NCBI RefSeq assembly: GCF_019797745.1
Contig: NZ_VOSI01000001.1
Location: forward strand, 432,928-496,927
Reading direction: 5' to 3'
Origin: Edaphocola aurantiacus
Lineage (GTDB): Bacteria; Bacteroidota; Bacteroidia; Chitinophagales; Chitinophagaceae
DNA length: 64,000 nt
Made by a program: the position numbers and the translations under genes. Positions 36,274-43,647 of the stretch are shown here, one piece after another (the stretch's first letter is position 1; each line of letters opens with the position of its first letter). Below the pieces are notes generated by a model. That model was not told the DNA's origin. It searched no databases and saw only the letters and a program-made list of their open reading frames with translations.

Positions 36274-36636
36274 ATGCTCACCACCATTCACCCCAAGCTA
36301 CCGATGCGGGATAAGGCCGCAACAAAAGATTATTACATCAATAAGTTAGGTTTCAGGAATTGCGGTAGTGCAGACTATGATGGCTATTTAATGGTAGAAA
36401 AGGACAATATTGAACTCCATTTTTTTGAGTTCGCAGCACTGGACCCTACAGAAAACTACGGGCAGGTATATATCCGCACAAACGATATCGAAGACTTATA
36501 TCAATCCTTACTGGACCATGAAGTAGCCATTCATCCTAATGGTCCCTTACAGACAAAACCCTGGGGACAAAAAGAATTTTCATTGCTCGACCCGGACAAT
36601 AATCTCCTGACTTTCGGGCAAAGTGGAGCGGAGTAA
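36274..36636 (+). CDS. VOC-family (glyoxalase/bleomycin-resistance-like) protein
   Basis: A 120-residue single VOC domain. LPMRDKAATKDYYINKLGFR is the standard strand-helix start, LHFFEF and IYxRTNDI-type (VYIRTNDIEDLY) follow, and the end is EFSLLDPDNNLLTFGQ. This pattern is closest to bleomycin-resistance proteins that bind and sequester the drug. Actual resistance is not established. Start ATG at 36274 fits the family; a TTG seven codons upstream is less likely. Confidence 0.82.
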   Translation: MLTTIHPKLPMRDKAATKDYYINKLGFRNCGSADYDGYLMVEKDNIELHFFEFAALDPTENYGQVYIRTNDIEDLYQSLLDHEVAIHPNGPLQTKPWGQKEFSLLDPDNNLLTFGQSGAE

Positions 36637-36703
36637 GCAAATATTGGCACTATTTAAGTTACGTGAAAAGAAAATACAGCGATCTTAAAGATCAAAACTG
36701 AAA

Positions 36704-37129
36704 ATGAAAGTTAACTTCGACATAATAAACAATTATACCCTTTCAATAGAGGGTAAACATTTAGACCTTCAAAACAATTTTAACTTCGTCGGCTTTGAAT
36801 ATAATATTAGAGACAGAGTAGTCAAACTACTTTGGGAAAAAACTATCGCAGACTGGGTGAATCCTAATGAATATTCAGATATAGTCCTGATACATAAAGG
36901 AGTAAACTTTCTACGCGTTATTGAGCAGGATGACCAAAGCAACTACGAAGATGATAGTTGTTTAGGAGAGATTAGCTTTTTCCCTTCAGCCTTAAGAGCA
37001 GTCAACGATAGTATTATCCCACAATCAAAGCCAAATGATGGAGACGACATTCTATACTTCTTTGAAAATGGGCAATTAATCAGAATCCACTGTACACAGA
37101 TTGTTCTAGAAATTAACCCTCCATTGTAA
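36704..37129 (+). CDS. Hypothetical AT-rich protein (141 residues)
   Basis: No family recognised. The protein is acidic and Asn/Asp-rich, with no signal peptide or membrane segment. Beta-strand-like stretches (FVGFEYNIRDRVVKLLWEKT, IVLIHKGVNFLRVIE) and an internal DDILYFFENGQLIRIHC are visible. Base composition and codon use are more A/T-rich than the neighbours, consistent with recent acquisition; orphan polymorphic-toxin immunity proteins often look like this, but no toxin is nearby. It sits alone between the VOC gene and folP. Confidence 0.55.
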   Translation: MKVNFDIINNYTLSIEGKHLDLQNNFNFVGFEYNIRDRVVKLLWEKTIADWVNPNEYSDIVLIHKGVNFLRVIEQDDQSNYEDDSCLGEISFFPSALRAVNDSIIPQSKPNDGDDILYFFENGQLIRIHCTQIVLEINPPL

Positions 37130-37162
37130 AACATTTCCCATTCACCCTATCGGCCTAAATCC

Positions 37163-37170
37163 TACATTTG
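37163..37170 (+). promoter_or_regulatory. -7 box of folP (leaderless arrangement)
   Basis: TACATTTG ends four bases before the folP ATG at 37175, so the transcript should begin at or next to the start codon. Confidence 0.45.
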
Positions 37171-37174
37171 TAGC

Positions 37175-38008
37175 ATGGTACATACATTAAACTGTGGTGG
37201 CCGCTTGCTTACACTGGATCAGCCGCTCGTTATGGGCATCCTGAATGCGACACCGGACTCTTTTTTCACCAAAGGAAAAAATAATTCTGTCGGTGGATTG
37301 CTGGATCAGGCTGCGGCTATGCTACAGGCAGGAGCATCCATCCTGGATATAGGCGGCGTAAGTACGCGTCCAAAGGCAGATCCGGTGAGTGAACAGGAAG
37401 AACTTGATCGTGTGGTCCCGGTTATAGAAGCCATACATAAGGCTTTTCCGGAAGCTGTTTTGTCGGTCGATACGTATCGTGCTGCGGTAGCCCGTGAGGC
37501 GGTGGCGAAGGGTGCGGGTATCGTAAACGATATCAGCGGCGGTACGATGGACGAAGCCATGTTTCAAACCATTGGGGATTTAAAGGTGTCTTATATATTG
37601 ACACATATCCAGGGCACGCCGAGTAATATGCAACAGCATCCGGAGTATGATAATGTGCTTACTGCTGTTATGGATTTCTTTACAGAGCGTATCACTACCC
37701 TGGAGCAATATGGCGTTAAAGACATTGTACTTGATGTGGGATTCGGTTTTGGCAAGACCCTGAAACACAATTATACCCTGCTGAAGCATATGGAAGCATT
37801 CCGTATACTGAACAAACCGGTGCTTATGGGTGTCTCGAGAAAGTCGATGGTATATAAAGCGCTGGATACAGATACAGAACATGCCCTGAATGGCACAAGT
37901 GTTTTACATGCATGGGGATTGGCGAATGGTGCGGATATTTTGCGGGTACATGATGTGCAGGAAGCGGCAGAAGTCGTTAAATTATACCATCATTTACAGC
38001 AATCTTAA
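37175..38008 (+). CDS. folP: Dihydropteroate synthase
   Basis: Joins p-aminobenzoate to 7,8-dihydropterin pyrophosphate in folate synthesis; the sulfonamide target. 277 residues. GILNATPDSFF, DIGGVSTRPKA (loop 2), VLSVDTYRA, GAGIVNDISGG, DVGFGFGKTLKHNY and GVSRKSMVY (pterin/Lys site) are all present. No resistance-type insertion is evident. folK lies apart at 48202. Confidence 0.97.
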   Translation: MVHTLNCGGRLLTLDQPLVMGILNATPDSFFTKGKNNSVGGLLDQAAAMLQAGASILDIGGVSTRPKADPVSEQEELDRVVPVIEAIHKAFPEAVLSVDTYRAAVAREAVAKGAGIVNDISGGTMDEAMFQTIGDLKVSYILTHIQGTPSNMQQHPEYDNVLTAVMDFFTERITTLEQYGVKDIVLDVGFGFGKTLKHNYTLLKHMEAFRILNKPVLMGVSRKSMVYKALDTDTEHALNGTSVLHAWGLANGADILRVHDVQEAAEVVKLYHHLQQS

Positions 38009-38038
38009 ATAAACGATACATTTTTTATAAATTAATTT

Positions 38039-38046
38039 TATATTTG
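38039..38046 (+). promoter_or_regulatory. -7 box for the small exported protein
   Basis: TATATTTG, 22 bp before the ATG at 38068; no clear -33 match. Confidence 0.35.
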
Positions 38047-38067
38047 AGAACTTAAAAACTAATAATC

Positions 38068-38430
38068 ATGAATATCAGAATTGCTCTTATCGCCTTGTCA
38101 CTGACCCTGGGCGGTTATACACAAAGCATAGCACAACAAAATAATACTGCTGCAACAGCTACTGTGAGTAAATCTTCATTCACTGCTAATATCACTGCTT
38201 ACGAGCAGGCAAACGGCGCAAACAGTGATGCTGCTTTAAAAACATTGCAAAGCCAGATGCGTACCGCAATTTCTGCAGCAAAAAGCGAGCTGAGCCAGGG
38301 ACCAAACGCTACAGTAGAGGCCAAAATGCAGAGCCGTATAAACAAGTATAATACAGTAGTACAAAAGGCAAAAGCGAATGACAAAAGCGGTGCTATCACT
38401 GCCCTGAGAGCCTTTGCAGATACTCTGTAA
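38068..38430 (+). CDS. Small exported Ala-rich helical protein
   Basis: A 120-residue protein with a signal peptide (MNIRIALIALSLTLGGYTQS, cleavage near IAQ). The rest is predicted helical, rich in Ala, Ser, Thr and Asn (TLQSQMRTAISAAKSEL, AKMQSRINKYNTVVQKAKA). No domain recognised. Probably periplasmic; could be a small structural or stress protein. Own -7 box upstream and a promoter for the next gene downstream. Confidence 0.6.
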   Translation: MNIRIALIALSLTLGGYTQSIAQQNNTAATATVSKSSFTANITAYEQANGANSDAALKTLQSQMRTAISAAKSELSQGPNATVEAKMQSRINKYNTVVQKAKANDKSGAITALRAFADTL

Positions 38431-38449
38431 AAATTATTTTACAAAACAG

Positions 38450-38480
38450 TTGTAGATTGAATCTATTTCTATTAATTTTG
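38450..38480 (+). promoter_or_regulatory. Promoter for the 74-residue membrane protein and downstream GT2
   Basis: TTG at 38450-38452, 20-nt spacer, TAATTTTG at 38473-38480, 29 bp before the ATG. Confidence 0.6.
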
Positions 38481-38509
38481 CGTGGAATTATTTAGAAATT
38501 TATAACATA

Positions 38510-38734
38510 ATGGATCAGAACCATAACACAAATAAAGAAGAGCTTTTAGATAACGATTTGGATATTCAATTAGATAAGCCAAACACGTCCAGATTCTTCT
38601 TCGTATTAGGCTTTCTTGGGTTTTTCATTTTCGCATGGTCAGGTTGTTACAACCTGTACAAGCATAAATTTGTAAATCAGAAAGACAACGTTCCTGTTAA
38701 CGAAAGTTCTTTATACGAGCCTAAGTATAAATAA
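38510..38734 (+). CDS. Small single-span membrane protein (74 residues)
   Basis: The N-terminal ~27 residues are acidic and polar (NKEELLDNDLDIQLD), then one hydrophobic helix (FFFVLGFLGFFIFAWSG) and a short basic/polar tail (NLYKHKFVNQKDN). No family recognised. A well-formed promoter precedes it and the GT2 gene follows 8 bp later, so the two are likely cotranscribed. It may be a partner of the glycosyltransferase, which is inference from position only. Confidence 0.6.
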   Translation: MDQNHNTNKEELLDNDLDIQLDKPNTSRFFFVLGFLGFFIFAWSGCYNLYKHKFVNQKDNVPVNESSLYEPKYK

Positions 38735-38742
38735 GACCCATT

Positions 38743-39792
38743 GTGATCGTTTGTGAATCCAGCACTGCAGTAGTCATTCTTAGCTACAATAGTATAGCGT
38801 GGCACAAACTGTTTTTACCTAAAATTATTGAACAGTCGGCATCAGGTTATGATGTCATAGTTGTAGATCATGCTTCACCGGACAATACGTCTGAATTTAT
38901 TCAGCACGAATTTCCTTCGGTGAAGCTGATTCGTTTAACAGAGAATCATGGCTTTGCATGGGGATATGCCCAGGCCCTGAAGCAAATTCAGGCCGAATAT
39001 TATGTCCTGCTCAGCTCTGACTTTGAAGTTACAGACAACTGGTTCCCCCCATTGTTGCAGGCCATGCAGCAATACCCTTCCCTGGCTGCCTGCCAGCCGA
39101 AAATCCGCTTCTGGAAAGATCGTCCCTACTTTGAATACGCCGGTGCAGCCGGTGGGTTCATGGATAAATGGGGTTATATGTTCTGCCGCGGACGTATTTT
39201 CAGCACATTGGAGCAGGATCACCATCAGTATGACAATGACATCGAGGTATTCTGGGCCAGTGGCGGTTGCCTGATGGTCAATGCACAGAAATACCATGAA
39301 GTAGGCGGTCTGGATGCAGATCTATATGCCCATATGGAGGAGATTGACCTCTGCTGGAGGCTGAAAAATGCCGGTTACCGGATCGGTGCTATCGGCGGTT
39401 CAACCGTATTCCATGTCGGAGGCAGCATTATCTCTTATGGCAGCCCGCAAAAAACCTATTACAATTTCCGCAACAACCTTGTCTTACTCCTGAAAAACGA
39501 AAAGGCTTCCCGCCTCTTCTGGCTCATTCCGCTCCGCCTGGTGCTGGACGGAGTAGCCTGTCTGCCGTTTTTATTAAAAGGAGATGTTAAAAATATCTGG
39601 GCTGTAGCCAAGGCACATTTCCATTTTTACGGCAGCTTCGGCAAGTGGTTCAAAAAGCGGAAAGCCGCACAACAATTGATAAAAAACCGGAATACAACCG
39701 GTATCCATCCCCACAGTATTGTGGCACAATATTTTATAAAAGGGCTCAAAACTTTTGATAAAATTAACGCCGATACGACAACATTAAGTTAA
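38743..39792 (+). CDS. Family 2 glycosyltransferase (rhamnosyltransferase-like)
   Basis: A 349-residue GT-A enzyme. VVILSYNS and VVDHASPDNTSEFI mark the nucleotide-sugar site. A DxD-like acidic site is less clear (SSDFEV), and WASGGCLMVN with HMEEIDLCWRL are typical of bacterial rhamnosyltransferase-like GT2 proteins in polysaccharide synthesis. A C-terminal amphipathic region could bind membrane. The start is GTG at 38743, the only one that fits the 8-bp gap; there is no suitable ATG. Acceptor and donor unknown. Confidence 0.85.
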   Translation: MIVCESSTAVVILSYNSIAWHKLFLPKIIEQSASGYDVIVVDHASPDNTSEFIQHEFPSVKLIRLTENHGFAWGYAQALKQIQAEYYVLLSSDFEVTDNWFPPLLQAMQQYPSLAACQPKIRFWKDRPYFEYAGAAGGFMDKWGYMFCRGRIFSTLEQDHHQYDNDIEVFWASGGCLMVNAQKYHEVGGLDADLYAHMEEIDLCWRLKNAGYRIGAIGGSTVFHVGGSIISYGSPQKTYYNFRNNLVLLLKNEKASRLFWLIPLRLVLDGVACLPFLLKGDVKNIWAVAKAHFHFYGSFGKWFKKRKAAQQLIKNRNTTGIHPHSIVAQYFIKGLKTFDKINADTTTLS

Positions 39793-39822
39793 CAAATTAT
39801 TATGTGCTCTCAAAAATATTAC

Positions 39823-39830
39823 TATCTTTG
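39823..39830 (+). promoter_or_regulatory. -7 box for plsY
   Basis: TATCTTTG, 25 bp before the plsY ATG at 39856; -33 match weak. Confidence 0.35.
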
Positions 39831-39855
39831 AGGCTATTTTTCAGAAAAAACAAAC

Positions 39856-40500
39856 ATGAATATAGTTTTTTTATTGGCTTTGGCGTATATGTTAGGTTCT
39901 ATACCTACTGCAGTTTGGGTAAGTCAAAAGTTTTTTGGAATCGATATCAGAGAACACGGCAGTGGTAATGCAGGTGCAACCAATACCTTTAGGGTATTAG
40001 GTAAAAACGCCGGTATTGCAGTAATGCTGGTAGACATGCTGAAAGGGTTTGTGGCTGTAAAGCTGGCTTATCTTTCCATGTACTCTCATAACGATATGAG
40101 TAATGCATTTACAAATCTGCAGGTAGCCTTAGGCCTCCTGGCGGTTATAGGCCACGTATTCCCCCTGTTTGCGGGATTTAAAGGCGGTAAAGGTATTGCC
40201 ACCCTGTTTGGTATGATCCTGGGTATACAATGGATTGTAGCGGTTTGTCTGGTTATTGTATTTATAATCATGCTTATCCTGACCAAATATGTGTCTTTAA
40301 GCTCTATTACAGCCAGCGTAGCTTTTCCCCTTTTATTATTATTTATCTTCAAGGGTCAGGAACCATCATATATGCTGTTCGCTGTGGCCACTGCCCTGCT
40401 GGTAGTGCTGACACACCATAAGAATATACAACGATTACTCACCGGTAATGAGAGTAAAGTGAAGGTCAAGCTAAAGAAGAGGAGAAACCGGGAAAAATAA
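39856..40500 (+). CDS. plsY: Glycerol-3-phosphate acyltransferase PlsY
   Basis: Transfers an acyl group from acyl phosphate to glycerol-3-phosphate, the first step of phospholipid synthesis; inner membrane. 214 residues with about five membrane segments. Diagnostic loops: LGSIPTAVWVSQ, HGSGNAGATNTFRVLGK and GHVFPLFAGFKGGKGIAT (acyl-phosphate and G3P sites). The C-terminus is basic and cytosolic. A T-rich terminator follows. Confidence 0.96.
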   Translation: MNIVFLLALAYMLGSIPTAVWVSQKFFGIDIREHGSGNAGATNTFRVLGKNAGIAVMLVDMLKGFVAVKLAYLSMYSHNDMSNAFTNLQVALGLLAVIGHVFPLFAGFKGGKGIATLFGMILGIQWIVAVCLVIVFIIMLILTKYVSLSSITASVAFPLLLLFIFKGQEPSYMLFAVATALLVVLTHHKNIQRLLTGNESKVKVKLKKRRNREK

Positions 40501-40510
40501 AAGAAATTAT

Positions 40511-40548
40511 AAAAACGCTGCTGTCCTACAACAACAGCGTTTTTTTTA
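40511..40548 (+). terminator. Terminator of plsY
   Basis: Stem AAAACGCTGCTGT/ACAACAGCGTTTT (one mismatch) with a short loop, followed by T8. Confidence 0.85.
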
Positions 40549-40614
40549 ACGTTATAATTTTTGCAAAACCTATGTCTTCCAGTAGATTTGTAACTCCTTA
40601 TAAAATAAATATTA

Positions 40615-42447
40615 ATGCAATATAAAAAGTTGATCACTGCTGCCATGCTCTTAGCGGTAAGCCCCACAAGCCATGGGCAGTTGCTCAAAAATATACTTAG
40701 TACCAATAAAAGCGCAGCTCCGAACAATGAGCCCCTCATACAGGCATTGCGCAATGATGTTTCAGAACTATCTCAGGATAAATATACCGGTAGGCTTATA
40801 GGCACGCCCGGATACAATAACGTAACAGCACATATCGAAAAGCGCATGAGTGAGATCGGTCTTACCCGTTATGGTACCATCGGTTATAAATCAGTGTTCA
40901 AATATGTAACTGGCCGTAGTGCGACAGTCGAGTCCCGTTTCCTGGTCAACAATAAGAATGTAGTGATCAATACAGATGTGTTACCACTTCCTTTCTGTGC
41001 CAATGATGATAATAACTCCTATATTATTCCAGGTACTATTGCCAATTATACTGCCTGGCTGACCCCATTGTTCGATCTGCCTGGTAATCATGAGTTTAAT
41101 GAAAAAAGCATTCAGCCGCTCATCAAAAAGATCATGAATGCACAGGATCGCGGTGCTACTGCATTATACCTTTATGACGATTCCAACAACGGTATCGACC
41201 TGAAGACTATAAAGAGCTATTCCAATCTGCCCATCAACCGGGAGATTACGATTCCGGTATGGATCATATCCAAGTCTGCTTACAATGACTATTTTAAAGG
41301 TGTAGACTACTTTACACCGGTATTCAGCAGCCCGAAATTCAGAAATGACTTTAAAGAAGGTTATAATATAGCCGGCACCATCAATAATAATGCAGCCAGC
41401 ACTATTGTGATCATGGCTGATTATGACCAGTTATATGCCGGTAACAAAGGCGAGGTACTGAACGGGGCCAATGATAATGCCAGTGGTGTAGCAACCTTAC
41501 TGCAGTTGGCCAGCTTGCTGAAAGCGCCGGAATACAAACAATACAATTATGCATTTGTGGCCTTCTCCGGCAGTCAGATGGGTACCTTAGGCGCACAATC
41601 GTTCCTGAATATCCCCAACATTAAATCAAAGATTGCTTATGCCATCGACATTACCGCTGTAGGTAAACTGAATGAAAGAAGCGAGATTTATATCAACGGA
41701 GCTGGAACTGCTGCTACCTTTGCCCCGGCCATTAAAGGGATTTCTGCAGAGTACAATCCTAAAGTAGGTGAAGATTACCCGCATACAGCATCTTATACCA
41801 AATTCATAGAAGAGCAGATCCCGACCTTATCATTCTCTACCGGTTACAACCAGCAGTTTATTGCAGAGACCGACAAGGTTAGCGGTATCAACTTTGCCGG
41901 CATGGCAACGGTAACCCGTTATATCATGAGCGTCATTGGTTCGGTAAATAAAACAGGGGCCCCTTCCTACAGCAGTCAGACTATTGCTGTAACCGACAAG
42001 GACCTCTCTGTTGAAAAAGCTGTTGTGGCTTCGGAGCCTGCAACCAAAGCTCCGGTGCGTCCGGTGCAGAAACCGGCTGCCACTACCCCGCCTGTTGCCA
42101 GTGCCAAGAAACCAGCCAAGAAACCTTCTGGTCCGAAAAACAATGCTCCTATTACTGATCCTAATTACAGAGGTGCCAAGTCTATTGTAAAGGACGTCCT
42201 GGGGCTGGGTATTAACGAACTGGATGCCCGTGAAGGAGGCGCTTATATATACAGTATAGATACTCCGGGCAAGGGGTCCGAACTGGGCTTTAAAGAGGGT
42301 GATGTAGTATTGCAGATCGGTAGCATACCGGTATTTAATGCCAAAAGCTATCTTATAACCATACAGAAATTCAAATCCGGAGAAAGAACTTATTTCAAAG
42401 TAAAAAAATCAGACGGCCAGACGGCCATGATCAATGTTGATTTCTAA
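40615..42447 (+). CDS. M28-like peptidase-fold protein with PDZ domain; catalytic residues lost
   Basis: A 610-residue exported protein (signal peptide to ~22) with the layout of Bacteroidota M28-PDZ aminopeptidases: PA-type insert (~100-230), M28 fold (~245-450), low-complexity linker rich in Ala/Pro/Lys (~460-520), C-terminal PDZ (~525-610). Each metal or catalytic motif is altered: GAHYDH reads MADYDQ, GADDNASG reads GANDNASG, SGEELG reads SGSQMG, NMDMVG reads DITAVG, and the final DYHxPxD reads QQFIAETD. The fold is kept but metal binding and the Glu base are not, so it is probably a non-enzymatic binding or regulatory protein. Confidence 0.85.
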   Translation: MQYKKLITAAMLLAVSPTSHGQLLKNILSTNKSAAPNNEPLIQALRNDVSELSQDKYTGRLIGTPGYNNVTAHIEKRMSEIGLTRYGTIGYKSVFKYVTGRSATVESRFLVNNKNVVINTDVLPLPFCANDDNNSYIIPGTIANYTAWLTPLFDLPGNHEFNEKSIQPLIKKIMNAQDRGATALYLYDDSNNGIDLKTIKSYSNLPINREITIPVWIISKSAYNDYFKGVDYFTPVFSSPKFRNDFKEGYNIAGTINNNAASTIVIMADYDQLYAGNKGEVLNGANDNASGVATLLQLASLLKAPEYKQYNYAFVAFSGSQMGTLGAQSFLNIPNIKSKIAYAIDITAVGKLNERSEIYINGAGTAATFAPAIKGISAEYNPKVGEDYPHTASYTKFIEEQIPTLSFSTGYNQQFIAETDKVSGINFAGMATVTRYIMSVIGSVNKTGAPSYSSQTIAVTDKDLSVEKAVVASEPATKAPVRPVQKPAATTPPVASAKKPAKKPSGPKNNAPITDPNYRGAKSIVKDVLGLGINELDAREGGAYIYSIDTPGKGSELGFKEGDVVLQIGSIPVFNAKSYLITIQKFKSGERTYFKVKKSDGQTAMINVDF

Positions 42448-42454
42448 AGAACAT

Positions 42455-42496
42455 TTTTCCTATAAAAGAATGGCGCGCCATTCTTTTATAGGAAAA
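42455..42496 (+). terminator. Loopless perfect palindrome after the M28-like gene
   Basis: 42-nt palindrome, 21-bp arms with no central base. The core GAATGGCGCGCCATTC is flanked by TTTTCCTATAAAA and its complement. It begins 8 bp after the stop codon. Confidence 0.75.
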
Positions 42497-42565
42497 TACA
42501 ATTAACTGAGTGTCCGCTTAAAGGAAACAAAGATTTGCCTTTTTCCTCGCGTTGATTTCTATGGC

Positions 42566-42942
42566 TACCTTTTGCCTTGATGCAAAAGGTACCGCCAAAA
42601 AATCAAGGCTGTATAAATCCCTGGCTAAAAATCAATGTGTCGGCCGGTCGCAAACCAGAACGCTACGCTCAGACAGTGGTTTACGACTTTATCGGCCGAG
42701 CCAATGATTTTATGAACGCCGGATTTATAAGGCCTTTCGAGCGATCTGTTCTGTACGGATCGCTTATTGTTTTCATCACAGCGATAGCCATTTTGGTTGG
42801 AGCTGCGATCGTTGAGCACCGAACGGATCACATGTTAAGCTCAAACGATCAATGCACACAACGGTACAAAATGGCGGTGCCCCGCAATCGCCTTGATGAA
42901 AACAAAGGCATTTTTGGTCCTTTTGTTGCCGGACAAAAGGAC
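42566..42942. repeat. Hairpin-chain element with inverted terminal hairpins (MITE-like or structured RNA)
   Basis: Five hairpins in order. A: arms 42566-42575/42582-42591 (TACCTTTTGC). B: outer arms 42607-42620/42721-42734, inner arms 42641-42657/42677-42698. C: 42740-42746/42758-42764 (AGCGATC). D: outer arms 42769-42778/42894-42903 (GTTTTCATCA), inner arms 42807-42817/42839-42850. E: 42917-42926/42933-42942 (GTCCTTTTGT). Ends A and E are inverted relatives (CCTTTTG..CAAAAGG then AAAAA). ATCAAGGC at 42602-42609 is complementary to GCCTTGAT at 42574-42581 and at 42890-42897. I recall the ATCAAGGC/CAAAAGG pattern from other Bacteroidota intergenic regions but cannot verify it. Confidence 0.7.
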
Positions 42943-42981
42943 GAATAAAATAGTTACCTAAACGCGGATAGTCAGTTACAA

Positions 42982-43647
42982 TTATATAAAGCGACAATAC
43001 CCTGCCTTATAAAAGGCCAGTAATACAGCGGTACACACCACCACTCCTTCTATACTGCCTACGTAAATATCGGTAAAGAAATGCTGCCCCAGGTACATAC
43101 GGGAATAAGCGACCAACAACGCTGCTACGCATAGCAAAATGGCCTTTAATACAGACAGGCTGCGGGACAGTAATGACAATAGAAAAGCAAAGGCAAAGGC
43201 GCCTGCCGTATGGCCAGAAGGAAAGGAATGGGCCCGATGCAATACCTCTCCGTTAATGTAATGAAACCATGGCTCGTCTCCATACAAGGCAACCGGACGT
43301 GCATGTGCAAATGCAAATTTCATAGCCTGATTAATCAACAAAGAGCCGATCTGTGTACTAATAACCAGCAAGAGAAAATAACGATTACGGTAACGATACC
43401 AGAACAAAGCAAGTAATACCGGTATAATCACCACTGCGGTACCAATGGCGGTATAGAATCTAAAGAAAATATCGCCAAGGTGAAAATGATGCGTATGTAC
43501 CCATTTAAACAGGGGAAGATTGCCGTATGTCAGCAATAGTATACCACCCAGCACGACCCAGGCCAGAAAGCAAAGAATGAAGGTATACACTCCCTTTTTA
43601 CTGCAGGCAAATGCGCTGTCGGGGGCTACCGGAAGTAAGTCGAACAT
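42982..43647 (-). CDS. PAP2-family membrane phosphatase
   Basis: A 221-residue integral membrane phosphatase. The three PAP2 motifs are complete: KFAFAHARP (KxxxxxxRP), PSGH in FPSGHTAG, and SRMYLGQHFFTD (SRxxxxxHxxxD). About six membrane segments. The family removes phosphate from isoprenoid or lipid phosphates, for example undecaprenyl pyrophosphate or lipid A. It begins directly at the stop of the LptF/G-like gene (no gap), so the two are cotranscribed, which supports an envelope-lipid role. Confidence 0.92.
   Translation of the reverse strand: MFDLLPVAPDSAFACSKKGVYTFILCFLAWVVLGGILLLTYGNLPLFKWVHTHHFHLGDIFFRFYTAIGTAVVIIPVLLALFWYRYRNRYFLLLVISTQIGSLLINQAMKFAFAHARPVALYGDEPWFHYINGEVLHRAHSFPSGHTAGAFAFAFLLSLLSRSLSVLKAILLCVAALLVAYSRMYLGQHFFTDIYVGSIEGVVVCTAVLLAFYKAGYCRFI

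Larger units (their letters stand above)
42448..42981. other. Non-coding 534-bp stretch; holds a terminator and a hairpin-chain element
   Basis: No credible gene. A 124-residue frame at 42577-42948 crosses all the hairpins and shows no family, signal peptide or coding pattern. The interval contains the palindromic terminator above, then the structured element at 42566-42942. Confidence 0.8.

Noticed and set aside
42577-42948. Plus-strand open frame of 124 codons
   Set aside because: It runs through all the hairpins of the structured element, has no family match, no signal or domain, and its composition follows the palindromes rather than codon pattern.
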